NCBI GenBank assembly: GCA_041591635.1
Contig: JBFHRO010000004.1
Location: forward strand, 1 to 36,546
Length of the DNA: 36,546 bases
Reading direction: 5' to 3'
DNA from: JACKOD01 sp041591635
GTDB taxonomy: Bacteria > Pseudomonadota > Gammaproteobacteria > Pseudomonadales > Oleiphilaceae
Positions 23,087-31,873 of this stretch are shown here, piece by piece. A program made the translations under genes and the position numbers. The number at the start of each line of letters is the position of its first letter. Position 1 is the first letter of the stretch. The notes below the pieces were generated by a model, which was not told where the DNA came from, searched no databases, and saw only the letters and a list, made by a program, of their open reading frames with translations.

Positions 23087-23117
23087 TTGACAGTCTGGCC
23101 AAGATCGGCATTATGTT
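23087..23117 (+). promoter_or_regulatory. Weak promoter candidate for metH
   Basis: A perfect -35 TTGACA (23087-23092) is followed after 19 bases by TATGTT (23112-23117). The long spacer and weak -10 make this uncertain. Confidence 0.3.
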
Positions 23118-23183
23118 GCACTATGGCCGTCGCCCTTTTCCGGACTATCCCGCACAACTGAGTTACAGAGGCTTTAACGAATC

Positions 23184-26100
23184 ATGAGTACTAACCGCGA
23201 ACAACGTATCGCCCGTCTTCACCAAGCCATCAAGTCACGCATACTGATTCTTGATGGTGCGATGGGCACCATGATTCAGGGCTACGGCCTGCAGGAAGCG
23301 GATTACCGTGGCACCCGGTTCGCCAGTCATCACATTGATCTCAAGGGCAACAACGACCTTTTGTGCCTGACCCGCCCGGAAATCATCGAAGAAATCCACG
23401 GTAAGTACCTTGAGGCCGGCGCGGATATCATTGAAACCAACACTTTCAATGCAACCTGGGTGTCCCAGGGCGAATACGCACTCGAATCCATTGTATACGA
23501 ACTCAACGTCGCCGCGACTGCGGTAGCAAGACGAGCCGCTGATGCCTACACAAACCAGACGCCCGACAAACCAAGGTTCGTCGCCGGTGTCATTGGTCCT
23601 ACCTCCAGAACAGCGTCTATTTCTCCCGATGTCAACAATCCCGGCTATCGCAATACTTCTTTTGCCCAGCTGGTCGATAACTATTACGAGGCAACCCGCG
23701 GACTGGTGGATGGCGGCGCCGATATCATCCTGATCGAAACCATTTTTGACACCTTGAACGCCAAAGCGGCCATCTATGCGGTACAGCAGTTCTTTATTGA
23801 TTTTGGCATCGAACTTCCCGTCATGATCTCGGGAACCATTACCGATGCCTCCGGTCGCACCCTGTCAGGCCAGACCGCTGAGGCCTTCTGGCTCTCCGTG
23901 GCCCACGCCAGACCGCTGTCAGTCGGACTCAACTGTGCTTTGGGTGCCGATGCCTTGCGCCCTTACATCGAGGAATTATCCAACAAGGCAGATGTTTACA
24001 TCAGCGCCCACCCCAATGCGGGGCTACCCAATGAATTTGGCGAGTATGATCAGACACCGGCAGAAATGGCTGCCATTGTCCGCTCCTTCGCCGAAGACGG
24101 CTTCGTCAATATTATCGGTGGCTGCTGCGGTTCATCGCCAGCACATATCCAGGCCATTGCCGAAGCGGTTCAACCCCTTGCGCCGAGAAAAATCCCGACG
24201 ATTCCGCCGACACTGCGACTGGCGGGGCTGGAGCCCTTTGTTGCCACCAAGGAAATCCTTTTTATCAATGTGGGCGAGCGCACCAACGTGACCGGCTCGA
24301 AAAAATTCCTGCGTTTGATCAAGGAAGAAAAGTACGATGAAGCGCTGAGTGTCGCCCGTGAGCAGGTCGAAAATGGCGCCCAGATCATCGACATCAACAT
24401 GGACGAAGGCATGCTGGACGCTACCGCCGCCATGACCACCTTCCTGAATCTGGTGGCTTCGGAGCCCGACATTTCCAAAGTACCCATCATGGTCGACTCC
24501 TCGAAATGGGATGCCATTGAGGCCGGTCTGCGCTGCATCCAGGGCAAGGCGGTGGTGAACTCCATCTCGCTCAAGGAAGGTGAAGCCGAGTTTATTGCCC
24601 GCGCCAAAACCTGCATGCGTTACGGTGCGGCCGCCGTGGTCATGGCCTTTGATGAGTCAGGCCAGGCAGATACCTTGCAACGCAAGATCGACATCTGCAA
24701 GCGCTCCTACGATTGTTTGGTCTCCATCGGCTTTCCGCCCCAGGACATCATTTTCGACCCCAACATTTTTGCAGTCGCCACCGGCATTGAAGAGCACAAC
24801 AACTATGCCGTGGATTTTATTGAGGCAACGCGCTGGATTCGCCAGAACCTGCCCTTTGCCAGCATATCGGGAGGGGTAAGCAACGTTTCCTTCTCGTTCC
24901 GCGGCAACGACCATGTGCGCGAGGCCATACACTCGGTATTCCTCTACTACGCCATCCAGGCGGGTATGAATATGGGCATTGTCAACCCGGCTCAGCTGGT
25001 TATTTTCGACGATATCGAAGCCGAACTCAAAGAGCGGGTCGAGGATGTGATTCTCAACCGTCGAGCCGATGCCACCGACCGCCTGCTTGAAATTGCTGAA
25101 CGCTATCGCGGCGAAGGTGCGAAGAAAACCGAGGAAGATCTCGCCTGGCGAACCTTGCCAGTGAGCAAACGTCTGGAGCATGCACTGGTAAAAGGCATCA
25201 CCAACTTCATCGTTGAAGACACCGAAGAGGCTCGCCTTCAAGCCAATCGTCCGATCGAAGTTATCGAAGGCCCGCTCATGGCCGGCATGAACGTGGTGGG
25301 CGATCTTTTTGGTTCGGGCAAAATGTTTTTGCCGCAGGTCGTAAAGAGCGCACGCGTCATGAAACAGGCCGTTGCCCACCTGGTGCCCTACATCGAGGAA
25401 GAAAACGGCCCTGAGGTGAAAAGCAAAGGCAAAATTCTGATGGCGACCGTTAAGGGCGATGTTCACGACATTGGCAAGAATATCGTGGGCGTAGTCCTGC
25501 AATGTAACAACTTCGACGTGGTCGATCTGGGCGTAATGGTGCCCTGTGAAACCATTTTGCAGCGGGCCCGGGAAGAAAAAGTCGATATCATTGGTCTGAG
25601 TGGACTCATTACGCCATCACTGGATGAAATGGTGCATGTCGCCAGAGAGATGCAACGTGAAGGCTTCAGCATTCCGCTGATGATCGGTGGCGCCACCACC
25701 TCAAAGGCGCACACGGCGGTAAAAATCGAACCCCAGTATCAGCGTGATGTCACTGTCTATGTTACCGATGCCTCGCGCAGCGTCAGTGTTGCCACCTCGC
25801 TCTTGAGCGACACGCTTAAGACCGACTTCGTGCAAAACGTGCGCACCGATTACGACGCGGTGCGCGAGCGCCGCAAAAACCGCAGTGACGCCGCCGCGCT
25901 TTTGACCTATCAGGATGCCCTGCTGCGCAAGCCCGTCTTTGATTGGAGCGGCTATACCCCCGCCGTTCCCGCGTTTACGGGCACCAAAATCTTTGACAAA
26001 TACCCGCTTGAAAAACTGCTTCCTTACATCGATTGGACGCCCTTTTTTATTGCCTGGGATTTGGCAGGGAAATACCCAAAAATCCTTACCGACGAAAAAA

Positions 26101-26864
26101 TCGGTGAAGCCGCCACCTCACTGTACAACGATGCCCAGGCCCTGCTGCGCAGGATTATTGATGAAAACCTGCTGGAAGCCCGCGGCGTTATAGGATTTTG
26201 GCCTGCCAACAGTGTCGACCAGGACGACATAGAACTCACCACAGAAAAAGGTGCCGTTAAATTGCATCATCTGCGTCAACAGGCGGTGAAAGGGGAGCAC
26301 CAGCACGCGCTGGCCGATTTTGTGGCGCCCAAAGGCACCAGGCAAGATTATCTGGGTGCCTTCGCCGTGACCGCCGGCATTGGCGCCGAAGCACTGGCTC
26401 AGAAATTTGCCGCCGCACACGATGATTATAATTCCATTATGGTCAAGGCACTGGCTGACCGGCTGGCAGAAGCCTTCGCCGAACACATGCACCAGCGGGT
26501 ACGTACCGAATTTTGGGGTTATGCTCCCGAGGAGAACCTCGACAACAGCGCACTCATCAAGGAAATGTACCAGGGTATACGCCCGGCACCTGGCTATCCT
26601 GCGTGCCCGGATCATACAGAGAAGGCTACACTGTTCAAGCTTCTTGATGCGCCGCAAGCCGCCGGCATTTGCCTGACAGAGCACTTCGCCATGACGCCGG
26701 CCGCCTCGGTCAGCGGGTTTTATTTTGCGCATCCCAACGCCCGGTATTTTGCCGTGGGCAAAATCAACAAGGATCAAGTGGCCGCCTATGCCGAACGCAA
26801 GGGCATGACGCTGCAAGAAGCCGAACGCTGGCTCTCACCGAATCTCGCCTACGATCCGAGCTGA
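23184..26864 (+). CDS. metH: Cobalamin-dependent methionine synthase MetH
   Basis: The 1226-residue protein has the full four-module MetH layout. The homocysteine domain (about 1-330) ends with zinc ligands in INIIGGCCGSSPAHI and an earlier LNCALG. The methyltetrahydrofolate pterin domain (about 355-620) has INVGERTNVTGSKKF and MVDSSKWDAIEAGL. The cobalamin cap and Rossmann domain (about 650-900) have the DVHDIGKNIV motif, whose His binds cobalt from below, and GLSGLITPSLDEM. The C-terminal reactivation domain (from about 920) binds S-adenosylmethionine, with RPAPGYPACPDHTEK. It transfers a methyl group from methyltetrahydrofolate to homocysteine. AGAGG lies twelve bases before the ATG. No cobalamin or SAH riboswitch was recognised in the leader. 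Confidence 0.98.
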   Translation: MSTNREQRIARLHQAIKSRILILDGAMGTMIQGYGLQEADYRGTRFASHHIDLKGNNDLLCLTRPEIIEEIHGKYLEAGADIIETNTFNATWVSQGEYALESIVYELNVAATAVARRAADAYTNQTPDKPRFVAGVIGPTSRTASISPDVNNPGYRNTSFAQLVDNYYEATRGLVDGGADIILIETIFDTLNAKAAIYAVQQFFIDFGIELPVMISGTITDASGRTLSGQTAEAFWLSVAHARPLSVGLNCALGADALRPYIEELSNKADVYISAHPNAGLPNEFGEYDQTPAEMAAIVRSFAEDGFVNIIGGCCGSSPAHIQAIAEAVQPLAPRKIPTIPPTLRLAGLEPFVATKEILFINVGERTNVTGSKKFLRLIKEEKYDEALSVAREQVENGAQIIDINMDEGMLDATAAMTTFLNLVASEPDISKVPIMVDSSKWDAIEAGLRCIQGKAVVNSISLKEGEAEFIARAKTCMRYGAAAVVMAFDESGQADTLQRKIDICKRSYDCLVSIGFPPQDIIFDPNIFAVATGIEEHNNYAVDFIEATRWIRQNLPFASISGGVSNVSFSFRGNDHVREAIHSVFLYYAIQAGMNMGIVNPAQLVIFDDIEAELKERVEDVILNRRADATDRLLEIAERYRGEGAKKTEEDLAWRTLPVSKRLEHALVKGITNFIVEDTEEARLQANRPIEVIEGPLMAGMNVVGDLFGSGKMFLPQVVKSARVMKQAVAHLVPYIEEENGPEVKSKGKILMATVKGDVHDIGKNIVGVVLQCNNFDVVDLGVMVPCETILQRAREEKVDIIGLSGLITPSLDEMVHVAREMQREGFSIPLMIGGATTSKAHTAVKIEPQYQRDVTVYVTDASRSVSVATSLLSDTLKTDFVQNVRTDYDAVRERRKNRSDAAALLTYQDALLRKPVFDWSGYTPAVPAFTGTKIFDKYPLEKLLPYIDWTPFFIAWDLAGKYPKILTDEKIGEAATSLYNDAQALLRRIIDENLLEARGVIGFWPANSVDQDDIELTTEKGAVKLHHLRQQAVKGEHQHALADFVAPKGTRQDYLGAFAVTAGIGAEALAQKFAAAHDDYNSIMVKALADRLAEAFAEHMHQRVRTEFWGYAPEENLDNSALIKEMYQGIRPAPGYPACPDHTEKATLFKLLDAPQAAGICLTEHFAMTPAASVSGFYFAHPNARYFAVGKINKDQVAAYAERKGMTLQEAERWLSPNLAYDPS

Positions 26865-26865
26865 C

Positions 26866-28206
26866 GTGGCCTTGTCACTCTACCCTGACGGCCAGCAAGT
26901 GCGGCGGATTCTGACGCTTGCCATACCCATCATGGGCGGGATGGCAAGCCAAAGCCTTCTGAATCTGGTGGATGCTGCCATGGTCGGCAGTCTCGGCGAA
27001 ATCGCGCTGGCCGGTGTGGGCATTGGCAGCTATGCCAATTTTCTCATGGTGTCACTGGTGATGGGCCTGTCGTCGGGCGTACAGGCCATGGTGGCACGGC
27101 GGCGCGGCGAAGGCAGGACGCACGAACTGGCACGCCCGCTTAACACCGGCCTGACGCTGGCGCTGCTGCTCAGTGGACCGTTAATGCTTCTGGCGATCTG
27201 GCTCAAGGAGCCGTTAATTGCACTGCTCAATAACAATCAAGAAGTGCAGTCCGTCGCCACGCCGTATTTTGAGGTGCGAACCTGGGCCATTTTGGCGGTT
27301 GCCTTTAACTTCTCGTTTCGTGGTTACTGGAATGGGCTGAACCGGGCGCTCGTCTATTTTCGCACCTTGTTTGTGATCCACACGACCAACATTATTCTGA
27401 GCTATGGCCTCATCTTTGGTCATTTTGGCTTGCCGGAATTGGGCGCCACCGGGGCTGCGTGGGGCACCAGCATTTCACTTTACCTGGGCAGCCTGCTGTA
27501 TTTTCTTCAAACCTGTTCCACCGCGCGCCAGCACGGTTTTCTGGCCGGGCTCTCGGATGCCGCAACACGCCGGTCCATGCTTCAGCTTTCGGTACCAAAC
27601 TCGTTACAGCAGTTTGTGTTCGCCGCCGGCATCAGCACCCTCTTCTGGATCTTGGGTCAAATCGGTACCGATGAGGTGGCGGTCGCCAACGTACTGGTCA
27701 ATCTGGCCCTGCTACTGATTCTTCCTGCGGTCGGCCTTGGCATGGCCGCCACCACGCTCGTGAGCGAGGCGCTTGGTCGAAACGCCAGAGAAGAGGCTTA
27801 TCGATGGGGATGGCACACAGTTCAGGTCTCCATTGCCGTTTTGTTTCTACTGGGTTTGCCCATGTGGATTGCCCCCGAATGGATTCTTGGCGCTTTTTTA
27901 CACGAAGCGCGCCTTATCGAGCTGGGGGCCCCCGCGCTCATGATCACCGGCCTTGGCATTACCCTGGATGCCACCGCAATCGTGCTGACCCAAGCCCTCT
28001 TGGGTGCCGGTGCAAACCGTGCCGTCATGAAAATCAGCTTTTGCATGCAATGGTGCTTTTTTCTTCCCCTTGCCTATCTGATCGGCCCGGTGGCCGGTTA
28101 CGGACTGGTGGTGATCTGGTGCCTGCAGTTGCTGCAACGTGCCATCAACTCACTGGTATTCGGACGCATGTGGATGCAGCGTGAATGGGCTCACATCAAG
28201 ATCTGA
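26866..28206 (+). CDS. MATE family efflux transporter
   Basis: The 446-residue inner-membrane protein has about twelve hydrophobic spans in two similar halves, the MATE (NorM/DinF) layout. The N-terminal LTLAIPIMGGMASQSLLNLVDAAMVGSLGEIALAGVG and the matching second-half stretch LQLSVPNSLQQFVFAAGISTLFWILGQIG are the family landmarks. Such proteins export cationic drugs or metabolites using Na+ or H+ gradients; the substrate here cannot be told. The start is GTG, one base after the metH stop, with no ATG in frame before the first span, so translation probably depends on coupling to metH. Confidence 0.9.
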   Translation: MALSLYPDGQQVRRILTLAIPIMGGMASQSLLNLVDAAMVGSLGEIALAGVGIGSYANFLMVSLVMGLSSGVQAMVARRRGEGRTHELARPLNTGLTLALLLSGPLMLLAIWLKEPLIALLNNNQEVQSVATPYFEVRTWAILAVAFNFSFRGYWNGLNRALVYFRTLFVIHTTNIILSYGLIFGHFGLPELGATGAAWGTSISLYLGSLLYFLQTCSTARQHGFLAGLSDAATRRSMLQLSVPNSLQQFVFAAGISTLFWILGQIGTDEVAVANVLVNLALLLILPAVGLGMAATTLVSEALGRNAREEAYRWGWHTVQVSIAVLFLLGLPMWIAPEWILGAFLHEARLIELGAPALMITGLGITLDATAIVLTQALLGAGANRAVMKISFCMQWCFFLPLAYLIGPVAGYGLVVIWCLQLLQRAINSLVFGRMWMQREWAHIKI

Positions 28207-28258
28207 CGCCGGCGATCTGAAACGCGCAATGACGGCGTTAATTGGTAAAACCGATAAT

Positions 28259-28296
28259 GTTATTCAATTATCGAAATTTTAATTATATAGAATAAC
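28259..28296. promoter_or_regulatory. AT-rich inverted repeat upstream of the sulfite reductase gene
   Basis: GTTATTC (28259-28265) and GAATAAC (28290-28296) form a 7-bp inverted repeat around 24 AT-rich bases. TATAGAAT within it could supply a -10. Because the gene is a sulfite reductase, a CysB-type site is a reasonable guess, but I cannot confirm a CysB motif. Confidence 0.35.
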
Positions 28297-28372
28297 TGGT
28301 ATCTTTAGCCCAGTTTTGACCTGGCTCGGGTCAACATAGTGAACAATCTGATACGAACAGCAGACAATAGCG

Positions 28373-30034
28373 ATGTATAAATACGACGGTTACGACAAGA
28401 AAATCGTGCTTGAACGGGTCGCGCAGTTTCGCGGCCAAACCCAGCGCTACTTTGACGGCAAACTGGCACCCGAGGAATTCCTGCCGTTGCGGCTGCAAAA
28501 CGGGCTCTATATCCAGCGCCATGCGCCCATGCTCAGGGTGGCCATTCCTTACGGCATGCTCTCCTCGGCACAGCTTCGCAACCTCGCTGATCTGTCGCGC
28601 ACTTACGACAAGGGCTACCTGCACTTCACTACCCGGCAAAACGTTCAGTTTAACTGGCCGGAACTCAAGAATGTGCCAGACATTCTTGAGAAACTTGCGC
28701 ACCACGAAATGCACGCCATACAAACCAGCGGCAACTGTATTCGTAACACCACCACAGATCAGTTTGCCGGTGTTATCGCCGATGAAGTCACGGATCCTCG
28801 CCCCTACTGCGAAATGATTCGGCAGTGGTCGACTTTCCATCCGGAATTTGCTTATCTGCCGCGCAAATTCAAGATTGCCGTCAACGCTTCTCCCACCGAT
28901 GATCGGGCTGCCGTGCAGGTGCACGATATCGGTGTTGAAATGGTGCGCAATGCGCAAGGCGAGCTCGGTTATCGGGTGTTTGTCGGCGGTGGGTTGGGAA
29001 GAACCCCTATTATTGGCGAAGTTATTCGCGAATTCCTGCCCGAACTGGACTTGCTTACCTACCTCGAGGCCATCGTTCGCATCTACAACCGCTATGGCCG
29101 ACGGGACAACAAGTTCAAGGCGCGTATCAAGATTCTGGTGAAAGCACTGGGAATTGAAGCCTATCGCGAAAAAGTGGAAGCGGAGTGGCAGTACTTCAAG
29201 GATGGCCCGAGCAAACTCACGCCGGAGGTCATTGCCAAATTCAAGTCCTATTTCACCGAGCCTGCCTACGACGATCTCGAGCATAACCCGGGTGCACTGA
29301 TCGCACAGCGGCAAGAAAGCAAGGCGTTCGATAACTGGATAAAACGCAATACCCATACACACAAAAAGCCCGGCTACAGCATTGTGACATTAACGTTAAA
29401 GAAGACAGGCATGACGCCTGGCAATGTCACTGAAAAACAACTGGACCTGCTGGCTGATCTTGCCGACAGGTTCAGTTTTGGCGAGATTCGGGTAGCCCAT
29501 ACCCAGAATGTCGTGCTGGCAGACGTGCCACAGATACGACTCTTTGAGTTGTGGCAAATCGCGAAAGAAGCCGGCTTCGCCACCCCCAATCTGGGGATGC
29601 TGACCGACATTATTTGCTGCCCCGGCGGAGACTACTGCTCGCTGGCCAACGCCAAGTCCATTCCGATCGCTACCCAGATTCAGGAGCGATTCAACGACCT
29701 TGATTACCTTTATGACCTGGGCGAAATCGATCTCAATATTTCGGGCTGCATGAATGCCTGTGGCCACCACCATATTGGCAATATTGGCATTTTGGGCGTC
29801 GACAAAAAGGGCGAGGAATTCTATCAGGTGTCTCTGGGTGGAAATCCCGGCAAGCAAGCCGCGATTGGTAAAATCCTCGGCCCTTCCTTTGCCCAGGAAG
29901 AAATGGCCAATGTCATTGAGAAAATCGTGCAGGTGTATGTCGAAAACAGAAACGATGAAGAGCTTTTTATCGATACCTTCACGCGAATCGGCATGAACCC
30001 CTTCAAGGAGCGCGTGTATGACAAAACTCATTAA
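28373..30034 (+). CDS. cysI: Sirohaem-type nitrite/sulfite reductase (CysI-like)
   Basis: The 553-residue protein has two ferredoxin-like half domains and two sirohaem-4Fe4S domains. The cluster and sirohaem ligands are visible as CCPGGDYC (Cys416 and Cys422) and CMNAC (Cys459 and Cys463). Early segments GYLHFTTRQNVQFNW and HAIQTSGNCIRNTT are typical of the family. In Pseudomonas the equivalent gene, also next to a DUF934 gene, makes assimilatory sulfite reductase, so conversion of sulfite to sulfide is the likely role. Nitrite reduction cannot be excluded from sequence alone. No CysJ-like flavoprotein is present nearby, which suggests ferredoxin or another donor. The gene overlaps the DUF934 gene by 17 bases. 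Confidence 0.9.
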   Translation: MYKYDGYDKKIVLERVAQFRGQTQRYFDGKLAPEEFLPLRLQNGLYIQRHAPMLRVAIPYGMLSSAQLRNLADLSRTYDKGYLHFTTRQNVQFNWPELKNVPDILEKLAHHEMHAIQTSGNCIRNTTTDQFAGVIADEVTDPRPYCEMIRQWSTFHPEFAYLPRKFKIAVNASPTDDRAAVQVHDIGVEMVRNAQGELGYRVFVGGGLGRTPIIGEVIREFLPELDLLTYLEAIVRIYNRYGRRDNKFKARIKILVKALGIEAYREKVEAEWQYFKDGPSKLTPEVIAKFKSYFTEPAYDDLEHNPGALIAQRQESKAFDNWIKRNTHTHKKPGYSIVTLTLKKTGMTPGNVTEKQLDLLADLADRFSFGEIRVAHTQNVVLADVPQIRLFELWQIAKEAGFATPNLGMLTDIICCPGGDYCSLANAKSIPIATQIQERFNDLDYLYDLGEIDLNISGCMNACGHHHIGNIGILGVDKKGEEFYQVSLGGNPGKQAAIGKILGPSFAQEEMANVIEKIVQVYVENRNDEELFIDTFTRIGMNPFKERVYDKTH

Positions 30035-30506
30035 AGACAGACAAATCATTGACAATGAATGGACGCGACTTGCGGTCGACTTTGAGGGCGATCTGCCATC
30101 AACGCCCGTCATAGTTCCCCTGAACTACTGGCTAGCACACAAGGAAGCGGTTCTGGCAACAGGCCGCGCCGCCGTTTGGCTTGACAGCGACCAGGGGCCG
30201 GAAGCGCTGGAGAACGACGTTGACAAACTGGTACTGATTGCTATCAATTTCCCCAGGTTTGCCGATGGCCGCGGATACTCCTACGCCAGGTTGTTGCGCG
30301 AACGCTACGGGTATCAGGGCGAGTTGCGCGCGGTGGGCGATGTGTTGCGTGACCAGTTGTTTTACATGAGCCGCGTAGGCTTTAATGCTTTTGAAGGTCG
30401 GGCTGACCGTGATCTTACAGAGGCAATGGAAGGCCTCGATGACTTTAGTGTGGTCTATCAGCCTGCTTGCGATGAACCCTTGCCTCTGTTTAGACGGCGA
30501 GCCTGA
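30018..30506 (+). CDS. DUF934 protein, sulfite reductase partner
   Basis: The 162-residue protein belongs to the DUF934 family, often annotated as an oxidoreductase partner in sulfur assimilation. Family segments are VPLNYWLAH, LVLIAINFPRFADGRGYSYARLLRERYGYQGELRAVGDVLRDQL and YMSRVGFNAFEGR. No cofactor motif is visible and the biochemical role is not established. The ATG has a perfect AAGGAG seven bases upstream, inside the end of cysI. It is followed by a strong terminator, so the pair forms one operon. Confidence 0.88.
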   Translation: MTKLIKDRQIIDNEWTRLAVDFEGDLPSTPVIVPLNYWLAHKEAVLATGRAAVWLDSDQGPEALENDVDKLVLIAINFPRFADGRGYSYARLLRERYGYQGELRAVGDVLRDQLFYMSRVGFNAFEGRADRDLTEAMEGLDDFSVVYQPACDEPLPLFRRRA

Positions 30507-30509
30507 TAA

Positions 30510-30545
30510 TCAACAAAGCCCCTTCAAGGGGCTTTGTTGATTTTA
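30510..30545 (+). terminator. Rho-independent terminator after DUF934 gene
   Basis: A perfect 15-bp inverted repeat (TCAACAAAGCCCCTT and its complement, centred on one base at 30525) is followed by TTTT at 30541-30544. It lies three bases past the stop. Confidence 0.9.
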
Positions 30546-30581
30546 AGATAACGACCTGCGTTAAAGCTAAAAAGGCGGCTT

Positions 30582-31067
30582 TCAGGCAGAAATCAGCGGC
30601 TCGGGCGCGATAATCACACCGTTATTGTCTGCATAAATGTACTCGCCAGGCTTGAAGGTTACCCCCCCAAAAGTAACGGGCACATTCAGATCACCAATAC
30701 CCCGTTTGTCGGTTTTTTTCGGGTGGGTACGCAATGCCTGCACGCCCAGGTCGGTTTGAGCAATCACATCAACATCGCGAATACAACCATAAACGAGGAT
30801 CCCCTCCCAACCGTTCTTGGCCGCCTTCTCTGCCAGCATGTCACCCAGCAAAGCCGCACGCAGGGACCCGCCGCCATCAACAACCATCACCTTGCCTTGC
30901 CCAGGCAGTTCTACCTGAGACTTGACTACAGAATTGTCTTCAAAGCACTTCACGGTAACGATTTCGCCGCCAAAGGCCTTTCTGCCGCCGTAGTTGGTAA
31001 ATAGCGGTTCCACCACTTGTACCAGATCCGGGAATTCATCGCACAAATCCGGGGTTACAATAGTCAT
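30582..31067 (-). CDS. rraA: Regulator of RNase E activity RraA
   Basis: The 161-residue protein equals E. coli RraA in length. RraA forms a ring-shaped trimer that inhibits RNase E; the fold is related to demethylmenaquinone methyltransferase-like and aldolase-type enzymes, and some homologues are oxaloacetate decarboxylases or HMG aldolases. TPDLCDEFPDLVQVVEPLFTNYGG, VMVVDGGGSLRAALLGD and IVYGCIRD-like LVYGCIRDVDVI are the family landmarks. I chose the ATG at 31067, which has AAGGAG eight bases upstream; an earlier start would include this site. It is the last gene of the minus-strand run that starts with ppsA. Confidence 0.94.
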   Translation of the reverse strand: MTIVTPDLCDEFPDLVQVVEPLFTNYGGRKAFGGEIVTVKCFEDNSVVKSQVELPGQGKVMVVDGGGSLRAALLGDMLAEKAAKNGWEGILVYGCIRDVDVIAQTDLGVQALRTHPKKTDKRGIGDLNVPVTFGGVTFKPGEYIYADNNGVIIAPEPLISA

Positions 31068-31173
31068 CAGTTTTCTCCTTATCACATCAAACGCACATAT
31101 TTCATAATCACCAGAAAGTTGTCAGCGGCGTGAAATCACCTCAGACAGCCTCACCGCGCAAACAGGTTCCCGC

Positions 31174-31851
31174 TCAATACTGCCCAATCAAATCAGAAGT
31201 TATACGAATGACCGAGCGGTCACTGGTAACAGGCTTTATCGCCTCCGCCACCAGGCATCTCGCCACACAGTCGGCCTTTACCGGCTGAATGCGCGAGAAA
31301 TGACTTCCTATCAAGGGTTTAATACACCGATAGGCAATGACCGAAAGGCTTTCGGCCAACCGAAACTCCTCTCGGTCACCGTCAAGCAGCGAGGGCTGAA
31401 GTATCAGGGTGCGATCGAAGTTCAAGGCAATCAGGTCGCGTTCAAGGCGCCCTTTCACCCGGCTGTAAAATAACGCCGAATCCGGATTTGCACCCAGAGC
31501 ACTCACCAGCAAGAACTGCTTTGTTCCAGTCTTCTTCGCCAGCCGAGCCAAAATCATGGGAATCGAATAATCCACTTGTTCAAAAGCGGCTTTGCTTCCG
31601 GCTTTCTTCAGGGTGGTTCCCAAACAGCAAAACACGTCGTCCGCGTGAATCCCGGACATCAGGGCTTCAAGTGAGGCTGGCGAAAAATCGGAAATGATGT
31701 TTTCCAGATGGCTGTGCGCAAGCGGCAGCTTGGCACGAGTGACGGCAATCACCTTTGCATAGACACCGGAATCCAGAAGCTGCCGCAGGCACAAGCCACC
31801 AACAAGGCCAGTACTCCCAAGCAAAAGTGCAATCCTGGCAGATGGTTCCAC
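31174..31851 (-). CDS. NAD(P)-binding Rossmann-fold protein (HTATIP2/YwnB-like SDR)
   Basis: The 225-residue atypical short-chain dehydrogenase-like protein has the dinucleotide motif GSTGLVGG (about residues 12-19) and a typical second strand VIAVTR. FCCLGTTLKKAGS is followed by a YSRVKGRLE segment in the place of the YxxxK motif. These features match the HTATIP2/oxidoreductase group. The substrate is unknown. The start is GTG at 31851, with GGAGGG seven bases upstream. It follows the alpha/beta hydrolase gene after 22 bases and is probably cotranscribed with it. Confidence 0.82.
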   Translation of the reverse strand: MEPSARIALLLGSTGLVGGLCLRQLLDSGVYAKVIAVTRAKLPLAHSHLENIISDFSPASLEALMSGIHADDVFCCLGTTLKKAGSKAAFEQVDYSIPMILARLAKKTGTKQFLLVSALGANPDSALFYSRVKGRLERDLIALNFDRTLILQPSLLDGDREEFRLAESLSVIAYRCIKPLIGSHFSRIQPVKADCVARCLVAEAIKPVTSDRSVIRITSDLIGQY

Positions 31852-31873
31852 AATACGACCCTCCCCAACCTGT

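Noticed and set aside
22885..23183. Cobalamin or SAH riboswitch in the metH leader
   Set aside because: I found no B12-box-like sequence and no GAGGAGCG-type SAH core on the plus strand. A short match on the opposite strand points the wrong way.
24657..25502. 281-codon open frame opposite metH
   Set aside because: It is a long shadow frame within a high-confidence coding gene, with no family resemblance.
28331..29362. 343-codon open frame opposite the sulfite reductase gene
   Set aside because: It is a shadow of cysI on the other strand; no motif or ribosome-binding site.
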